From contig CALTTP010000005.1 of NCBI GenBank assembly GCA_943912255.1, forward strand, positions 62,001-126,000: 64,000 bases of DNA, in the 5' to 3' direction. Source of the DNA: an uncultured Peptoniphilaceae bacterium. Its GTDB lineage: Bacteria; Bacillota; Clostridia; Tissierellales; Peptoniphilaceae. The notes beneath the pieces are model-generated. The model searched no databases and was not told where the DNA came from. It was given only the letters and a program-made list of their open reading frames with translations. Shown piece after piece: positions 25,571 through 34,286 of this stretch. Every line of letters starts with the position of its first letter. Positions within the stretch are counted from its first letter, which is position 1. The position numbers and the translations under genes were made by a program.

Positions 25571-26326
25571 ATGAATAGCGATAATAAGAAAAAAGGAAGA
25601 TATAACATTATAGACTTAATAGCAGGATTCGCCATGCTTTACATTATGTTTTTTCACTTTTGTTATGACTTAAAATTTATTTTCAACCAGGATATTGCAT
25701 TTTTCCCTACAAGGTGGACAGAATATGGAAGGTTTATAGCTGTCTTTATATTTATGACCATATCTGGCATGACACTTCACTTTTCTAGTAGGCATATTCC
25801 GAAATTTATAAAGCTGTCCATTGTAGCGATAGGTATTTCACTGATAACATACCTGTTATTTTCCAAGGAATTGGTGCTATTTGGCATAATACACTTCTTT
25901 GCCTTTGGGACTTTGGTGATGATGTTTCTAGAGCTTGTATTAAAATATATCAATGGGTATGTTGGATTCGCTTTGTCCATGATAGGTTTTTATATTACTT
26001 GGCCCATCACAAGAGGGTTTATTCAGCTTCCAACAAAGACCATTGAGCTGTCAAAAGGTCTATATGATGTAAAGTATTTGTTTTGGTTGGGATTTCCTGG
26101 ACCTGGATTTCAATCGGCGGACTACTATCCAATGCTGCCCTGGATTTTCCTTTTAATAGGCGGTTACTTTATAGGTAAAATCTACCTTAGCCACAATCCA
26201 AAGCGAAGACCAAAGTCTTACAACCCTATTACGATTATAGGAAGAAATAGACTATTGTTCTACATCTTACATCAACCGCTATTCTATGTATTATTATCCT
26301 ATTATTTTAAAAGACCGTTGCTATAG
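25571..26326 (+). CDS. DUF1624 (HGSNAT-like) membrane protein
   Basis: A 251-residue polytopic protein with ~7 hydrophobic segments. The N-terminus (IIDLIAGFAMLYIMFFHFCYD) and the C-terminal FYILHQPLFYVLL match DUF1624, heparan-alpha-glucosaminide N-acetyltransferase-like proteins. Relatives move acyl groups across membranes, but bacterial substrates are mostly unknown. Start ATG 25571 has RBS AGGAGAT. Position after cls suggests an envelope role (inferred). Confidence 0.8.
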   Translation: MNSDNKKKGRYNIIDLIAGFAMLYIMFFHFCYDLKFIFNQDIAFFPTRWTEYGRFIAVFIFMTISGMTLHFSSRHIPKFIKLSIVAIGISLITYLLFSKELVLFGIIHFFAFGTLVMMFLELVLKYINGYVGFALSMIGFYITWPITRGFIQLPTKTIELSKGLYDVKYLFWLGFPGPGFQSADYYPMLPWIFLLIGGYFIGKIYLSHNPKRRPKSYNPITIIGRNRLLFYILHQPLFYVLLSYYFKRPLL

Positions 26327-26338
26327 AATTTAATTTCA

Positions 26339-26375
26339 AAAAAAATCGTCAAGTGCTTTCTGTGGTACTTGACGA
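26339..26375 (-). terminator. Terminator, mainly minus strand
   Basis: TCGTCAAGT and ACTTGACGA form the stem. On the minus strand it is followed by a run of eight T. It ends the lipoprotein gene at 26382 and may also serve the converging DUF1624 gene. Confidence 0.75.
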
Positions 26376-26381
26376 ATTATT

Positions 26382-26813
26382 CTAGTTTATCTCTACATTT
26401 TCAAAGTATACAATTTCCATCTCTTTGCCGTTTTCTAAGACATGTATCTTCTTTGGAATATCATGTTTTTTAACAAATTCTTCAACTTCTACATCATTAC
26501 AGACTTCATAAAATCTCATAGGTTCATTATTGCTCTTTTCCTCGTCTAAATCGATATATAATTCATTGTCCACAATTGAGATATTATAGTCCTTGACCTT
26601 TAAATTTGGATTGTTATATATCAACACATATCTATCTTTGTTTAGAATTAGAGCAGAATGAGAGGAGTCCTTGTTTATGTCCTTTACAAAGGTTTCAAGT
26701 TTTGGATTCTTCTTTAAATTTATGTCTATTTCATTGATTTTTGTTATATCTTCCTTTCCTTTACAAGATACAAAAAGGATAGATAATAAAAAAATAAGTA
26801 ATACTTTCTTCAT
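26382..26813 (-). CDS. Small lipoprotein, unknown function
   Basis: A 143-residue protein with lipobox LFVSC (Cys 17). The body is short, polar and likely beta-rich (DRYVLIYNNPNLKVKDYNISI). ATG 26811-26813 follows GGAGG. A TTG at 26825 is part of that RBS and is rejected as start. I do not recognise the family. Confidence 0.72.
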   Translation of the reverse strand: MKKVLLIFLLSILFVSCKGKEDITKINEIDINLKKNPKLETFVKDINKDSSHSALILNKDRYVLIYNNPNLKVKDYNISIVDNELYIDLDEEKSNNEPMRFYEVCNDVEVEEFVKKHDIPKKIHVLENGKEMEIVYFENVEIN

Positions 26814-26988
26814 GTTTTCCTCCAATGTAATTATTATAACAGAATTTGTTGAAAATGGGAAAGAAATAAATAAAAATTTAATAAATGTGAGCTTAAGAAA
26901 ATAAAATTAATAAATCCACATCAATGAATAGTCCTATATTTACATAGATGATACAATAAAATAAGATACATAGAGATTGGAGGTAAAG

Positions 26989-27435
26989 ATGAGAGTTTCA
27001 TGGGATGAATATTTTATAAATTTAGCAAGGACTGTAGCGTCTAGAGGAACTTGTGACAGGGCCTATGTAGGTTGTGTTTTGGTGAATAAGGACAATAGAA
27101 TAGTGTCCACAGGGTATAATGGTTCAGTTGCAGGAAATCCCCACTGTGATGAGGTAGGGCACACCATGAGAGATGGCCACTGCATTGCTACAATCCACGC
27201 AGAGATGAACGCCTTGCTCTACTGTGCAAAGGAGGGAATCTCCGTAAAGGGGTGTAGATGCTATGTGACTCACTTTCCCTGCTTAAATTGTACAAAGGCC
27301 TTAATACAAGCTGGAATTTCGAAAATATACTATGAAGAGGGATATAGAATAGATGATTATGCAATTGAACTACTTAACAGAAATAATATAGGGGCAGTTC
27401 AGTTGAATTTTAGAAAAGATGATCAAATCGATTAA
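26989..27435 (+). CDS. Deoxycytidylate (dCMP) deaminase family protein
   Basis: A 148-residue zinc deaminase. Zn ligands and catalytic Glu lie in ATIHAEMNALL (His-Ala-Glu) and HFPCLNCTKAL (PCxxC). N-terminal RVSWDEYFINLARTVASR and TGYNGSVAGNPHCDE are typical of dCMP deaminases, which make dUMP for thymidylate synthesis. ATG 26989 follows TTGGAGG; the TTG at 26977 lies within the RBS. Relatives include ComEB; no competence genes are near. Confidence 0.88.
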   Translation: MRVSWDEYFINLARTVASRGTCDRAYVGCVLVNKDNRIVSTGYNGSVAGNPHCDEVGHTMRDGHCIATIHAEMNALLYCAKEGISVKGCRCYVTHFPCLNCTKALIQAGISKIYYEEGYRIDDYAIELLNRNNIGAVQLNFRKDDQID

Positions 27436-27481
27436 AAACAAAGGATTAATCCTTTGATATTATGGGATGGTGAAAAATAGG

Positions 27482-27515
27482 AAAAGAGCTCTAATTAAAC
27501 TACAGAGCTCTTTTT
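27482..27515. terminator. Bidirectional terminator
   Basis: AAAAGAGCTCT pairs with AGAGCTCTTTTT between the converging deaminase and threonine aldolase genes. Confidence 0.85.
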
Positions 27516-27531
27516 AAATTCTAATCTTTAA

Positions 27532-28560
27532 TTAAAGTTTTTCGATCAATAAATCTATGTCTTCTTCCTTCGTATCCCATCCTGTTGCAATTCTGATGAC
27601 CTTACTGTATTCATCGTGACAGCTGATAACTTCAAAGGAGAAGTCCTTTGATAACTCTTCAAGTTTTTCGTCGTCCATAACCACAAAGGTCAAGTTGGTT
27701 GGAGAGTTTACAGTAAGTTCATAACCTTTTTCCACAAGGGCAATTCTTAGCTTTGTAGCAAGTTGATTTGCTCCCCTTGCCAAGTCGAAATATAAATTGT
27801 CATTAAATAATTCTAGAAATTGAATACCAAGCATTCTACCCTTTGCAAGTAAAGCGCCTCGTAGTTTTAAATTGTACTGGAAGTCCTTTCTAAGTTCAGG
27901 ATTTATAACTATTAGAGCCTCTCCAAACATGGCTCCTATCTTAGTTCCGCCTATATAGAACATGTCACAGTGGTTTGCTAGAAATTCTAAGTCTACGTCA
28001 TTGTTTTCTGCAGTCAAGGCATAGCCTAACCTAGCCCCGTCAACAAATAAGTACAAGTCATGCTCCTTACAAACCTTAGATATGTCTTCGATTTCCTTAC
28101 GAGAATAGATGGTACCAAACTCTGTAGAGTTGGAAAGATATACCATTTTAGGCTGTACATCGTGAATTTTTGCCATACCTTGAATATGGTGGGCGTCTAT
28201 CATCTTTGCGATGTCCTTAGCCATCAACTTACCGTTTTTATTAGGCAGTGTTACAATCTTATGTCCTGTATTTTCAACTGCACCACATTCGTGGGTGTTG
28301 ATATGTCCCGTATCTGCAGATATAGCAGCTTGGAAATGCTTTATTGCAGCGGATATGGCGATAACATTGGTCTGAGTCCCTCCAGAAATAAAGTAGATAT
28401 CCATATCTTCTTTATTACAAGCCTTTTTAATTCTATTCTTAGCCTCTGCAGAATACTTGTCAAAACCATATACACCAGACTGTTCTTCGTTTGTTTCCAT
28501 CAATTTTTTAAGAATATTTGGGTGTACACCACCTGCATAATCACAATTTAAATAAATCAT
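27532..28560 (-). CDS. Threonine aldolase / beta-eliminating lyase family protein
   Basis: A 342-residue PLP fold-type I enzyme. It shows YLNCDYAGGVHPNIL at the start, GGTQTNVIAISA, a cofactor-stacking THECGAVENTGHKI, the PLP aspartate in LFVDGARLGYAL, and the likely PLP lysine in YIGGTKIGAMFGE (~207). The family cleaves threonine or allo-threonine to glycine and acetaldehyde. Many anaerobes annotate this type as low-specificity L-threonine aldolase. It starts 10 bp after murC on the same strand. Confidence 0.85.
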   Translation of the reverse strand: MIYLNCDYAGGVHPNILKKLMETNEEQSGVYGFDKYSAEAKNRIKKACNKEDMDIYFISGGTQTNVIAISAAIKHFQAAISADTGHINTHECGAVENTGHKIVTLPNKNGKLMAKDIAKMIDAHHIQGMAKIHDVQPKMVYLSNSTEFGTIYSRKEIEDISKVCKEHDLYLFVDGARLGYALTAENNDVDLEFLANHCDMFYIGGTKIGAMFGEALIVINPELRKDFQYNLKLRGALLAKGRMLGIQFLELFNDNLYFDLARGANQLATKLRIALVEKGYELTVNSPTNLTFVVMDDEKLEELSKDFSFEVISCHDEYSKVIRIATGWDTKEEDIDLLIEKL

Positions 28561-28570
28561 AAATCAACCC

Positions 28571-29959
28571 CTACTTTACTATCATTTTTGCAAGGACGTC
28601 TGGATTACCACAACCAGTAGTAATAACCGTATCATCTTTGTCTACATTCTTTTGAATATATTCACAGGCCTCCTCAAAGGTCTTTAAATAGATGGAATTT
28701 ACGCCATTTTCTCTCAATTTTTCCACAAGGTCAATGGAGTGGATCGAAGGATCAAACTTTTCCCTTGCAGCGTATATTTCAGTAACAATTACCTCATCAC
28801 AGTCCCCAAAGGCGTTGGCAAAGTCGTTTAGAAGATGCTTTGTCCTACTATAGGTGTGAGGTTGGAAAGCGCATATCAGTCTACCCTTTTTATGTTCAGC
28901 TAAAGCAGACATAGTTGCCTTTATCTCAGTAGGATGATGACCATAATCCGTCATTATTATAGCGTCCTTATATTGTCCTACAATCTCCATTCTCCTGTGA
29001 AGATTATGGTAACTTGAAATGGACTTTTTGATGGTTTCAATATCTATTCCCGATTCATAAGATGCTATAATGGCAGCAGCAGAATTGTAGATATTGTATC
29101 TTCCTATTATGCTCAAAGTGAAATCATGAGATCCAAAGTCTTTCTTTTTACTTGTAATAGTATAAGATGGATGTCCGATTTCATCAAAGCTTATATTGGT
29201 AATATTATAAGTTGCCTTTTCATTTTCAATACCAAAGGTAATAGCCTCTCCCCTTACATGTTCAAGAAGAGGTAGACAGTTCTTGTCATCAATATTTATC
29301 ACTGCTTTGGAATCTTTTGAAAGATTTTTCATATATCCTATAAAAGTGCTCACTATATGGTTGATATCCTTATAGTAATCTAAATGGTCTTCATCTATAT
29401 TTAGAATAACCGCCATGGCAGGATAGTAATAAAGGATATTGCCGTTAAATTCACAGGCTTCAGTCAAGAAATAGTCACTTTTACCATTGTGCATATTACC
29501 TTGTATTTCATCTAATTTTCCACCAAGTAATATAGATGGGTCAACATTTGCTTCAACCAATATCTTGGAAATCATACTGGTGGTGGTGGACTTTCCATGG
29601 GAACCGGATATACCGATGGAGTACTTGTAATTTTGCATCAAAGTTCCCAAAAAAACTCCCCTAGAAACCACTGGAACTGTCTTTTCCCTTGCAGCTATCA
29701 ATTCCTCGTTATCATCTAAGATAGCGTCGGTGTATATAATCAAATCAGGATTTTTTATATTCTCTTTTTTCTGTCCAACATAGGTGGTAATACCCACCTG
29801 TCTTAAATTTTCTAGAGTTTCAGATTCATCTCTGTCTGAACCAGAAACTTTATAACCATGAAAATTTAGTAGTTGAGCAATACCGCTCATGGAAATTCCG
29901 CCTATACCTATAAAGTGAACTTCCTTTATATTTTTGTCGTTATAATCAAAGTTAAACAT
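28571..29959 (-). CDS. murC: UDP-N-acetylmuramate--L-alanine ligase
   Basis: A 462-residue Mur ligase that adds L-Ala to UDP-MurNAc in peptidoglycan precursor synthesis. Visible motifs: VHFIGIGGISMSGIAQLL (UDP-binding N domain), ATP loop ISGSHGKSTTTSM (~118), ACEFNGNILYY, and IIMTDYGHHPTEIKA in the C-terminal domain. ATG 29959 follows GGGGGA. murF and ddl lie 28 kb away in another operon. Confidence 0.95.
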   Translation of the reverse strand: MFNFDYNDKNIKEVHFIGIGGISMSGIAQLLNFHGYKVSGSDRDESETLENLRQVGITTYVGQKKENIKNPDLIIYTDAILDDNEELIAAREKTVPVVSRGVFLGTLMQNYKYSIGISGSHGKSTTTSMISKILVEANVDPSILLGGKLDEIQGNMHNGKSDYFLTEACEFNGNILYYYPAMAVILNIDEDHLDYYKDINHIVSTFIGYMKNLSKDSKAVINIDDKNCLPLLEHVRGEAITFGIENEKATYNITNISFDEIGHPSYTITSKKKDFGSHDFTLSIIGRYNIYNSAAAIIASYESGIDIETIKKSISSYHNLHRRMEIVGQYKDAIIMTDYGHHPTEIKATMSALAEHKKGRLICAFQPHTYSRTKHLLNDFANAFGDCDEVIVTEIYAAREKFDPSIHSIDLVEKLRENGVNSIYLKTFEEACEYIQKNVDKDDTVITTGCGNPDVLAKMIVK

Positions 29960-30045
29960 ATTTCCCCCTAAACAAATGTATTATACCATAGGAAAATAGT
30001 GGAATAAAGAAAACAAGTCTAAAAGTTAACGAAGAGTTAAGATAA

Positions 30046-30177
30046 TGTAAGAAATTTAACAAATCTATCTATATTCATAGAGAAATTTTATATAAAGTTA
30101 AAAATACAAATGGAGAAACTGTAACTATTTACGGACAAGAATACTTTAATATTCTAACAGGAAGAGGTATTTTATAA
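30046..30177 (+). pseudogene. Possible C-terminal gene remnant
   Basis: A 43-codon stretch is open from TGT 30046 to TAA 30177 and looks coding (IHREILYKVKNTNGETVTIY, GQEYFNILTGRGIL). There is no start codon or RBS in the right place, and sequence upstream is non-coding. It may be the tail of a lost gene. The rest of 29960-30366 is AT-rich with no other gene. Confidence 0.35.
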
Positions 30178-30366
30178 AAAATTAAAGATATAATCAAGGT
30201 AAGAAGATTTAATAAAAGTAAAATTAATTGACAGTAGAGTTAAAAATGAAGTACAATAGCAAATGTAAAGACATTTTTAAGGGCTTTGATTATTACGATA
30301 GTATGAAAGTATTTAGATACATAAAAATATAGGAGATAGGATATGCAAATGGATTTTTAAAGATTA

Positions 30367-31293
30367 ATGGCCATAGTTTTAACTTCATTATTTTTGATTG
30401 TTTCAATTGTGATTCCAGTTCATGCAGCCAATAAGATTATAATTGACATAAAGTATGGAGAACATGATCAAGATTATGGAAATAGGGAGTTAAAGGTTTG
30501 GAAGATTTCAGATGAAAAGTTAACTGGTGACTTAACGGAAAAGTTAAAGGAATTTGAAAAGTTTTCCATTGAAGAGTTGGACGGGAAATTTGAAGAAAAT
30601 TTTATTACTTCAAAATCAGATGAAAAGGGACAAATCATTTTATCGGATATTTCCAATGGGACTTATTATGTAAGAGAAATCAATAGGGAAAATTATACTC
30701 TAGTTCCGTTTTTCATACTAGTACCTATGAAAGAAAATGTAATTTATCCAAAGGTTGACATAAAGGTTCCTTCAACGGAGCCTACAAAACCTACAGAGCC
30801 AACTAAGGAAACAGAACCAAGCAAGCCATCAGAGCCTTCAGAACCAACAGAAACAGGTAGATACCACTTTATAAAGGTGGATGAAGATGGGAAGACTCCA
30901 CTAAAGGAAGCGGTATTTAAAGTAAATATCAAAAAAGGCGACTACTACTATGACTACATGGTTGATGGAAAGCCTTATATTGTAAAGTCTGACAAAAATG
31001 GTAAGTTTGTGGTAGAAAATCTACCCTATGGAACCTACTATTTTAAAGAGATAGTACCTCCTAAGGGGTACAAAGCCTTGTCGGAGTCAATAAAATTTGA
31101 AGTTTCTGATGAATCAGGTCAGTACGCGCTGGTTATTAAAAATAAAAGAGAGGACATAAATGTGCCGCCTGGAAGGAATGAAAAACCAAGAAATAAGATT
31201 AGAGTTCCAAAGACAGGGGACATCACTCTTATAGTAATGGTAATTTCAGGTGCTATGCTATTCTACATCGGTAAAAAATTGATTAGAGAATAA
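30367..31293 (+). CDS. SpaA-type pilin-like surface protein with sorting signal
   Basis: A 308-residue exported protein: signal peptide to about VHAAN, a first beta domain, a T/P/E-rich linker (TEPTKPTEPTKETEPSKPSE, ~137-162), then a SpaA-type Cna-B domain (FIKVDEDGKTPLKEAVFKV ... YYFKEIVPPKGYKALSES). The C-terminal VPKTGD motif, hydrophobic helix and KKLIRE tail are a sortase substrate. The best RBS (AGGAGATAGGAT) serves ATG 30343, whose in-frame reading stops after MQMDF. Translation must restart at ATG 30367 or the N-terminus is damaged. Three class C sortases follow. Confidence 0.82.
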   Translation: MAIVLTSLFLIVSIVIPVHAANKIIIDIKYGEHDQDYGNRELKVWKISDEKLTGDLTEKLKEFEKFSIEELDGKFEENFITSKSDEKGQIILSDISNGTYYVREINRENYTLVPFFILVPMKENVIYPKVDIKVPSTEPTKPTEPTKETEPSKPSEPSEPTETGRYHFIKVDEDGKTPLKEAVFKVNIKKGDYYYDYMVDGKPYIVKSDKNGKFVVENLPYGTYYFKEIVPPKGYKALSESIKFEVSDESGQYALVIKNKREDINVPPGRNEKPRNKIRVPKTGDITLIVMVISGAMLFYIGKKLIRE

Positions 31294-31301
31294 TGATATG
31301 G

Positions 31302-31328
31302 AGAGTGCATTGATGGTGCACTCTTTTT
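31302..31328 (+). terminator. Terminator after pilin-like gene
   Basis: AGAGTGCA/TGCACTCT stem then TTTTT. A second hairpin, GCACTCAAGCT (31343-31353) with AGCTTGGGTGC (31366-31376), lies between it and the first sortase. Sortase expression may therefore be attenuated or separate. Confidence 0.75.
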
Positions 31329-31434
31329 GACTTGTGAATTAGGCACTCAAGCTATTTAAAAGTTAAGCTTGGGTGCTTGATTTGGGTAAGGGGAATTATG
31401 ATTGTAATCCCTGATAAGATATTTGGAGAAAAAT

Positions 31435-32319
31435 ATGGCTAAGAAAAAGAAGAAAAAGAGACAGTGGCCCTTTATATTGATTTTTATAATAGGGTTTTTA
31501 ATACTGCTATATCCTCAAGTCTCTAGACTATATTATAGGGTTCAGGCAGATAAACAAGTTAGAACCTTTGATGATGACAAGAAGGACTTAAGTGAAGAGG
31601 ATATTAAAAAGAGAATTGAATTGGCAAAGGGATATAACGACTCCCTGGTAAATAAAATCCCGTCAGACCCATATGTAAAGGAAAAGCAGGAGGCGGGAAT
31701 TGCGGAATATGCCAGGATGTTGGAACTAAATGAAAAGATAGGCCACGTTCAAATCCCGTTAATCGACGTTGACATTCCAATCTATGCAGGAACCTCTGAT
31801 GAGGTATTGCAAAGGGGAGCAGGCCATTTAGAGGGGACCAGTCTTCCCATAGGAGGGCTTGACACCCACACCGTCATAACAGCCCATTCAGGACTTCCTC
31901 AAGCAAGGTTATTTACAGACCTTTCTCAACTAAAGGTCGGTGATAAGTTTTTTATTCACAACTTAGAGCAGACTTTGGCATATGAAGTGGACCAGATAAA
32001 AGTGGTTGAGCCAAGTCATTTTGAGGACCTACTTGTGGTAAATGGAGAGGACTACGCCACCCTTTTAACCTGCACTCCAATTATGATAAATTCCCATAGG
32101 CTTTTAGTAAGGGGACATAGAATTGAGTACAATCCTGCAGATGTTGGAGATATGGTAAAGACTGGAAGGCTTGGTCTTATATTTAAATATGGTTTCTTTG
32201 TTGACATAGCCTTGATTGTCGTTTTAATCTATATGGATATAAAATACTACAAGAAGAGAAAAAGACTTGTATCAAAAATTATGAGCTTAAAATCCAAAAA
32301 GGATGGGGAGGGGAATTAG
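31435..32319 (+). CDS. Class C sortase (first of three)
   Basis: A 294-residue transpeptidase with a membrane segment at each end. Class C (pilin-polymerising) features: lid motif DPY (~78-80), catalytic His in VITAHSG, Cys in ATLLTCTP and Arg in HRLLVRG. ATG 31435 follows TTGGAGAA; the TTG at 31423 is in the RBS. Its stop abuts the start of the next sortase. It likely joins the upstream pilin-like protein into a polymer. Confidence 0.93.
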   Translation: MAKKKKKKRQWPFILIFIIGFLILLYPQVSRLYYRVQADKQVRTFDDDKKDLSEEDIKKRIELAKGYNDSLVNKIPSDPYVKEKQEAGIAEYARMLELNEKIGHVQIPLIDVDIPIYAGTSDEVLQRGAGHLEGTSLPIGGLDTHTVITAHSGLPQARLFTDLSQLKVGDKFFIHNLEQTLAYEVDQIKVVEPSHFEDLLVVNGEDYATLLTCTPIMINSHRLLVRGHRIEYNPADVGDMVKTGRLGLIFKYGFFVDIALIVVLIYMDIKYYKKRKRLVSKIMSLKSKKDGEGN

Positions 32320-33183
32320 ATGAAGAAGAAAAAGTTTAAAAATCTCCCCTTTATACTCCTATTTCTAATTGGATTTGGAATAATGATATATCCAGTGGTA
32401 TCAAGATTTTACTATAGGATTGAATCGGGAAAAGAAATAGAATCCTTCGAAAAAAAAGCTAGGGAGCTTCCAGATAAAGAAGTGCTTAAGAGGATGGAGT
32501 TGGCAAGGGCCTACAATCAAACTCTGGACCCTTCAAAGTTGGCAGACCCATATACGGAAAAGGAAAAGGAAGGGATAAAGGCCTATGCCAGAATGCTGGA
32601 GATAGAAGAAAAGATTGGTCATGTGGAAATACCTGCAATCCACCAGGACATTCCAGTTTATGCAGGAACATCTGAATCCATCCTACAAAAGGGAGCGGGA
32701 CACTTGGAGGGAACAAGTCTTCCCATTGGAGGAGCGAGCACCCACACTGTAATTACCGCCCATAGAGGACTGCCTACTGCAAAGTTATTTACTGATTTAA
32801 ATAGGTTAAAGGAAAAGGATCAGTTTTATATACACAATATTGAAGGGGTTTTAGCTTATGAAGTGGATCAGATAAAAGTTGTGGAACCTTCTGATTTCTC
32901 TGAAGTCTTAGTTGTTGAAGGTGAGGATTATGCAACTCTTTTAACCTGTACTCCATACATGATAAATTCCCATAGACTACTGGTTAGAGGCCATAGGATT
33001 CCTTACAATCCTCAAATACTTCAAGAGGGAAGTAGGACTAGGGACAATTCAAGATTCTTGGATTATTTGATGTTTTCAGTGCCAATCACTTTAGTTTTAC
33101 TTGGGTTGATGATATTCTTAAAGAGAGAAATTAAAACTATTTCAAAGAAAATTGAGGATATTGAGAAAAATGAAGAAAAATAA
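32320..33183 (+). CDS. Class C sortase (second of three)
   Basis: A 287-residue close paralogue of the preceding sortase. It has the same GHLEGTSLPIGG stretch, lid DPY (~75), VITAHRG His, ATLLTCTP Cys and HRLLVRG Arg, pointing to tandem duplication. It starts immediately after the previous stop (TAGATG) and overlaps the next gene by 14 bp. Confidence 0.93.
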   Translation: MKKKKFKNLPFILLFLIGFGIMIYPVVSRFYYRIESGKEIESFEKKARELPDKEVLKRMELARAYNQTLDPSKLADPYTEKEKEGIKAYARMLEIEEKIGHVEIPAIHQDIPVYAGTSESILQKGAGHLEGTSLPIGGASTHTVITAHRGLPTAKLFTDLNRLKEKDQFYIHNIEGVLAYEVDQIKVVEPSDFSEVLVVEGEDYATLLTCTPYMINSHRLLVRGHRIPYNPQILQEGSRTRDNSRFLDYLMFSVPITLVLLGLMIFLKREIKTISKKIEDIEKNEEK

Positions 33184-34009
33184 GAGAGTGATCTTTGGGT
33201 ACATTTTGATTCTAGTAGGAATAATGTTACCTCTCTATAATTTTTTAAACATGACCTATGGCGAAATATTCAAGCAAGAGGAGTTTAAAAGATATATAGC
33301 TTCAGCTTCTGAGGAAAATACAAAAGAAGTTCAAAAGGATATTGAGAAGTACAATGAAAATATAGATGGCGAGGAGATGAACTTTGTAGATCCCTTTACA
33401 GACGAAAACTATGAAAGGGAGTACTCTATCTATAGGGACAATCCGGATAGGGAGTTTGGCTATTTGGATATACCTAAACTAGATGTAAAGCTACCTATCT
33501 ACTTAGATGCCTCCGTTAAGCATCTTGCCATGGGGGCGGCCCATATCGATGGAACCCATCTTCCCATAGGCAGACCTGGAAGGTCAGTTATTGCAGGCCA
33601 TAGAGGTTACTATAAGGACCTTATGTTCTTTCATTTGGATAGACTTACAAAGGGAGACCATGTCTATGTATATAGGGGCAATGAAACCTATGACTATGTA
33701 GTGGACTCTACAGAAATAATCTTTCCCTATGAATGGGAGAAGTTAAAACCCATTGAAAATGTGGACATGCTTACCCTTCTAACCTGTGAGCCAAAGACTC
33801 CGCCAAGTCCAAAGAGGCTCTTGGTAAACTGTGTTAGGGCAAAGGAAGAAGTGGAAGATAAAAAGACTTCCAAGGTGACTGTGAAAGAGGTAAAGGTGGA
33901 CAAATCAGTAAAGAGTAGTCAGTACTTTATCTTTGGAGTGACGACCCTTTTATCCCTTGCGTTGCTTTACTTCGTATATAAGTTTATAAAGTATCTTAGA
34001 AGAAAATAA
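33170..34009 (+). CDS. Class C sortase (third, diverged)
   Basis: A 279-residue sortase. Lid motif is DPF (~78). Catalytic His lies in SVIAGHRGYYKDLMFF, Cys in LTLLTCEP and Arg in KRLLVNC. It is clearly less similar to the first two than they are to each other, so it may have a different substrate or do wall anchoring. ATG 33170 lies inside the end of the previous gene; a TTG at 33152 is less likely. Membrane segments flank the catalytic domain. Confidence 0.9.
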   Translation: MKKNKRVIFGYILILVGIMLPLYNFLNMTYGEIFKQEEFKRYIASASEENTKEVQKDIEKYNENIDGEEMNFVDPFTDENYEREYSIYRDNPDREFGYLDIPKLDVKLPIYLDASVKHLAMGAAHIDGTHLPIGRPGRSVIAGHRGYYKDLMFFHLDRLTKGDHVYVYRGNETYDYVVDSTEIIFPYEWEKLKPIENVDMLTLLTCEPKTPPSPKRLLVNCVRAKEEVEDKKTSKVTVKEVKVDKSVKSSQYFIFGVTTLLSLALLYFVYKFIKYLRRK

Positions 34010-34046
34010 TTTAACATTATCAGGTTCAAACCTGGATTAGAGTAAG

Positions 34047-34103
34047 AAAGCTTGAAATCGGCAATCATAAAGACTTGAACTTGGATGTCGGTTTTGAGCT
34101 TTT
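34047..34103 (+). terminator. Likely terminator of the sortase operon
   Basis: AAAGCTTGAAATCGGCA (34047-34063) pairs imperfectly with TGTCGGTTTTGAGCTTTT (34086-34103) and is followed by TGTTGTTT. Confidence 0.55.
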
Positions 34104-34286
34104 GTTGTTTAAATAAGCGGTTAATAATTAAAGGTATTTAAAGATATATGATGTAAAATGTAATGGATTTTTAAATGATGGCAAATGATTTACCTACAAA
34201 GTAATCCATAAGGGGCTTTGTAAGGTGGACATTTTAGCCAAATAAATATATTATTAAAAGTGAGTTTATAATCGGAGGTAGAAAAT

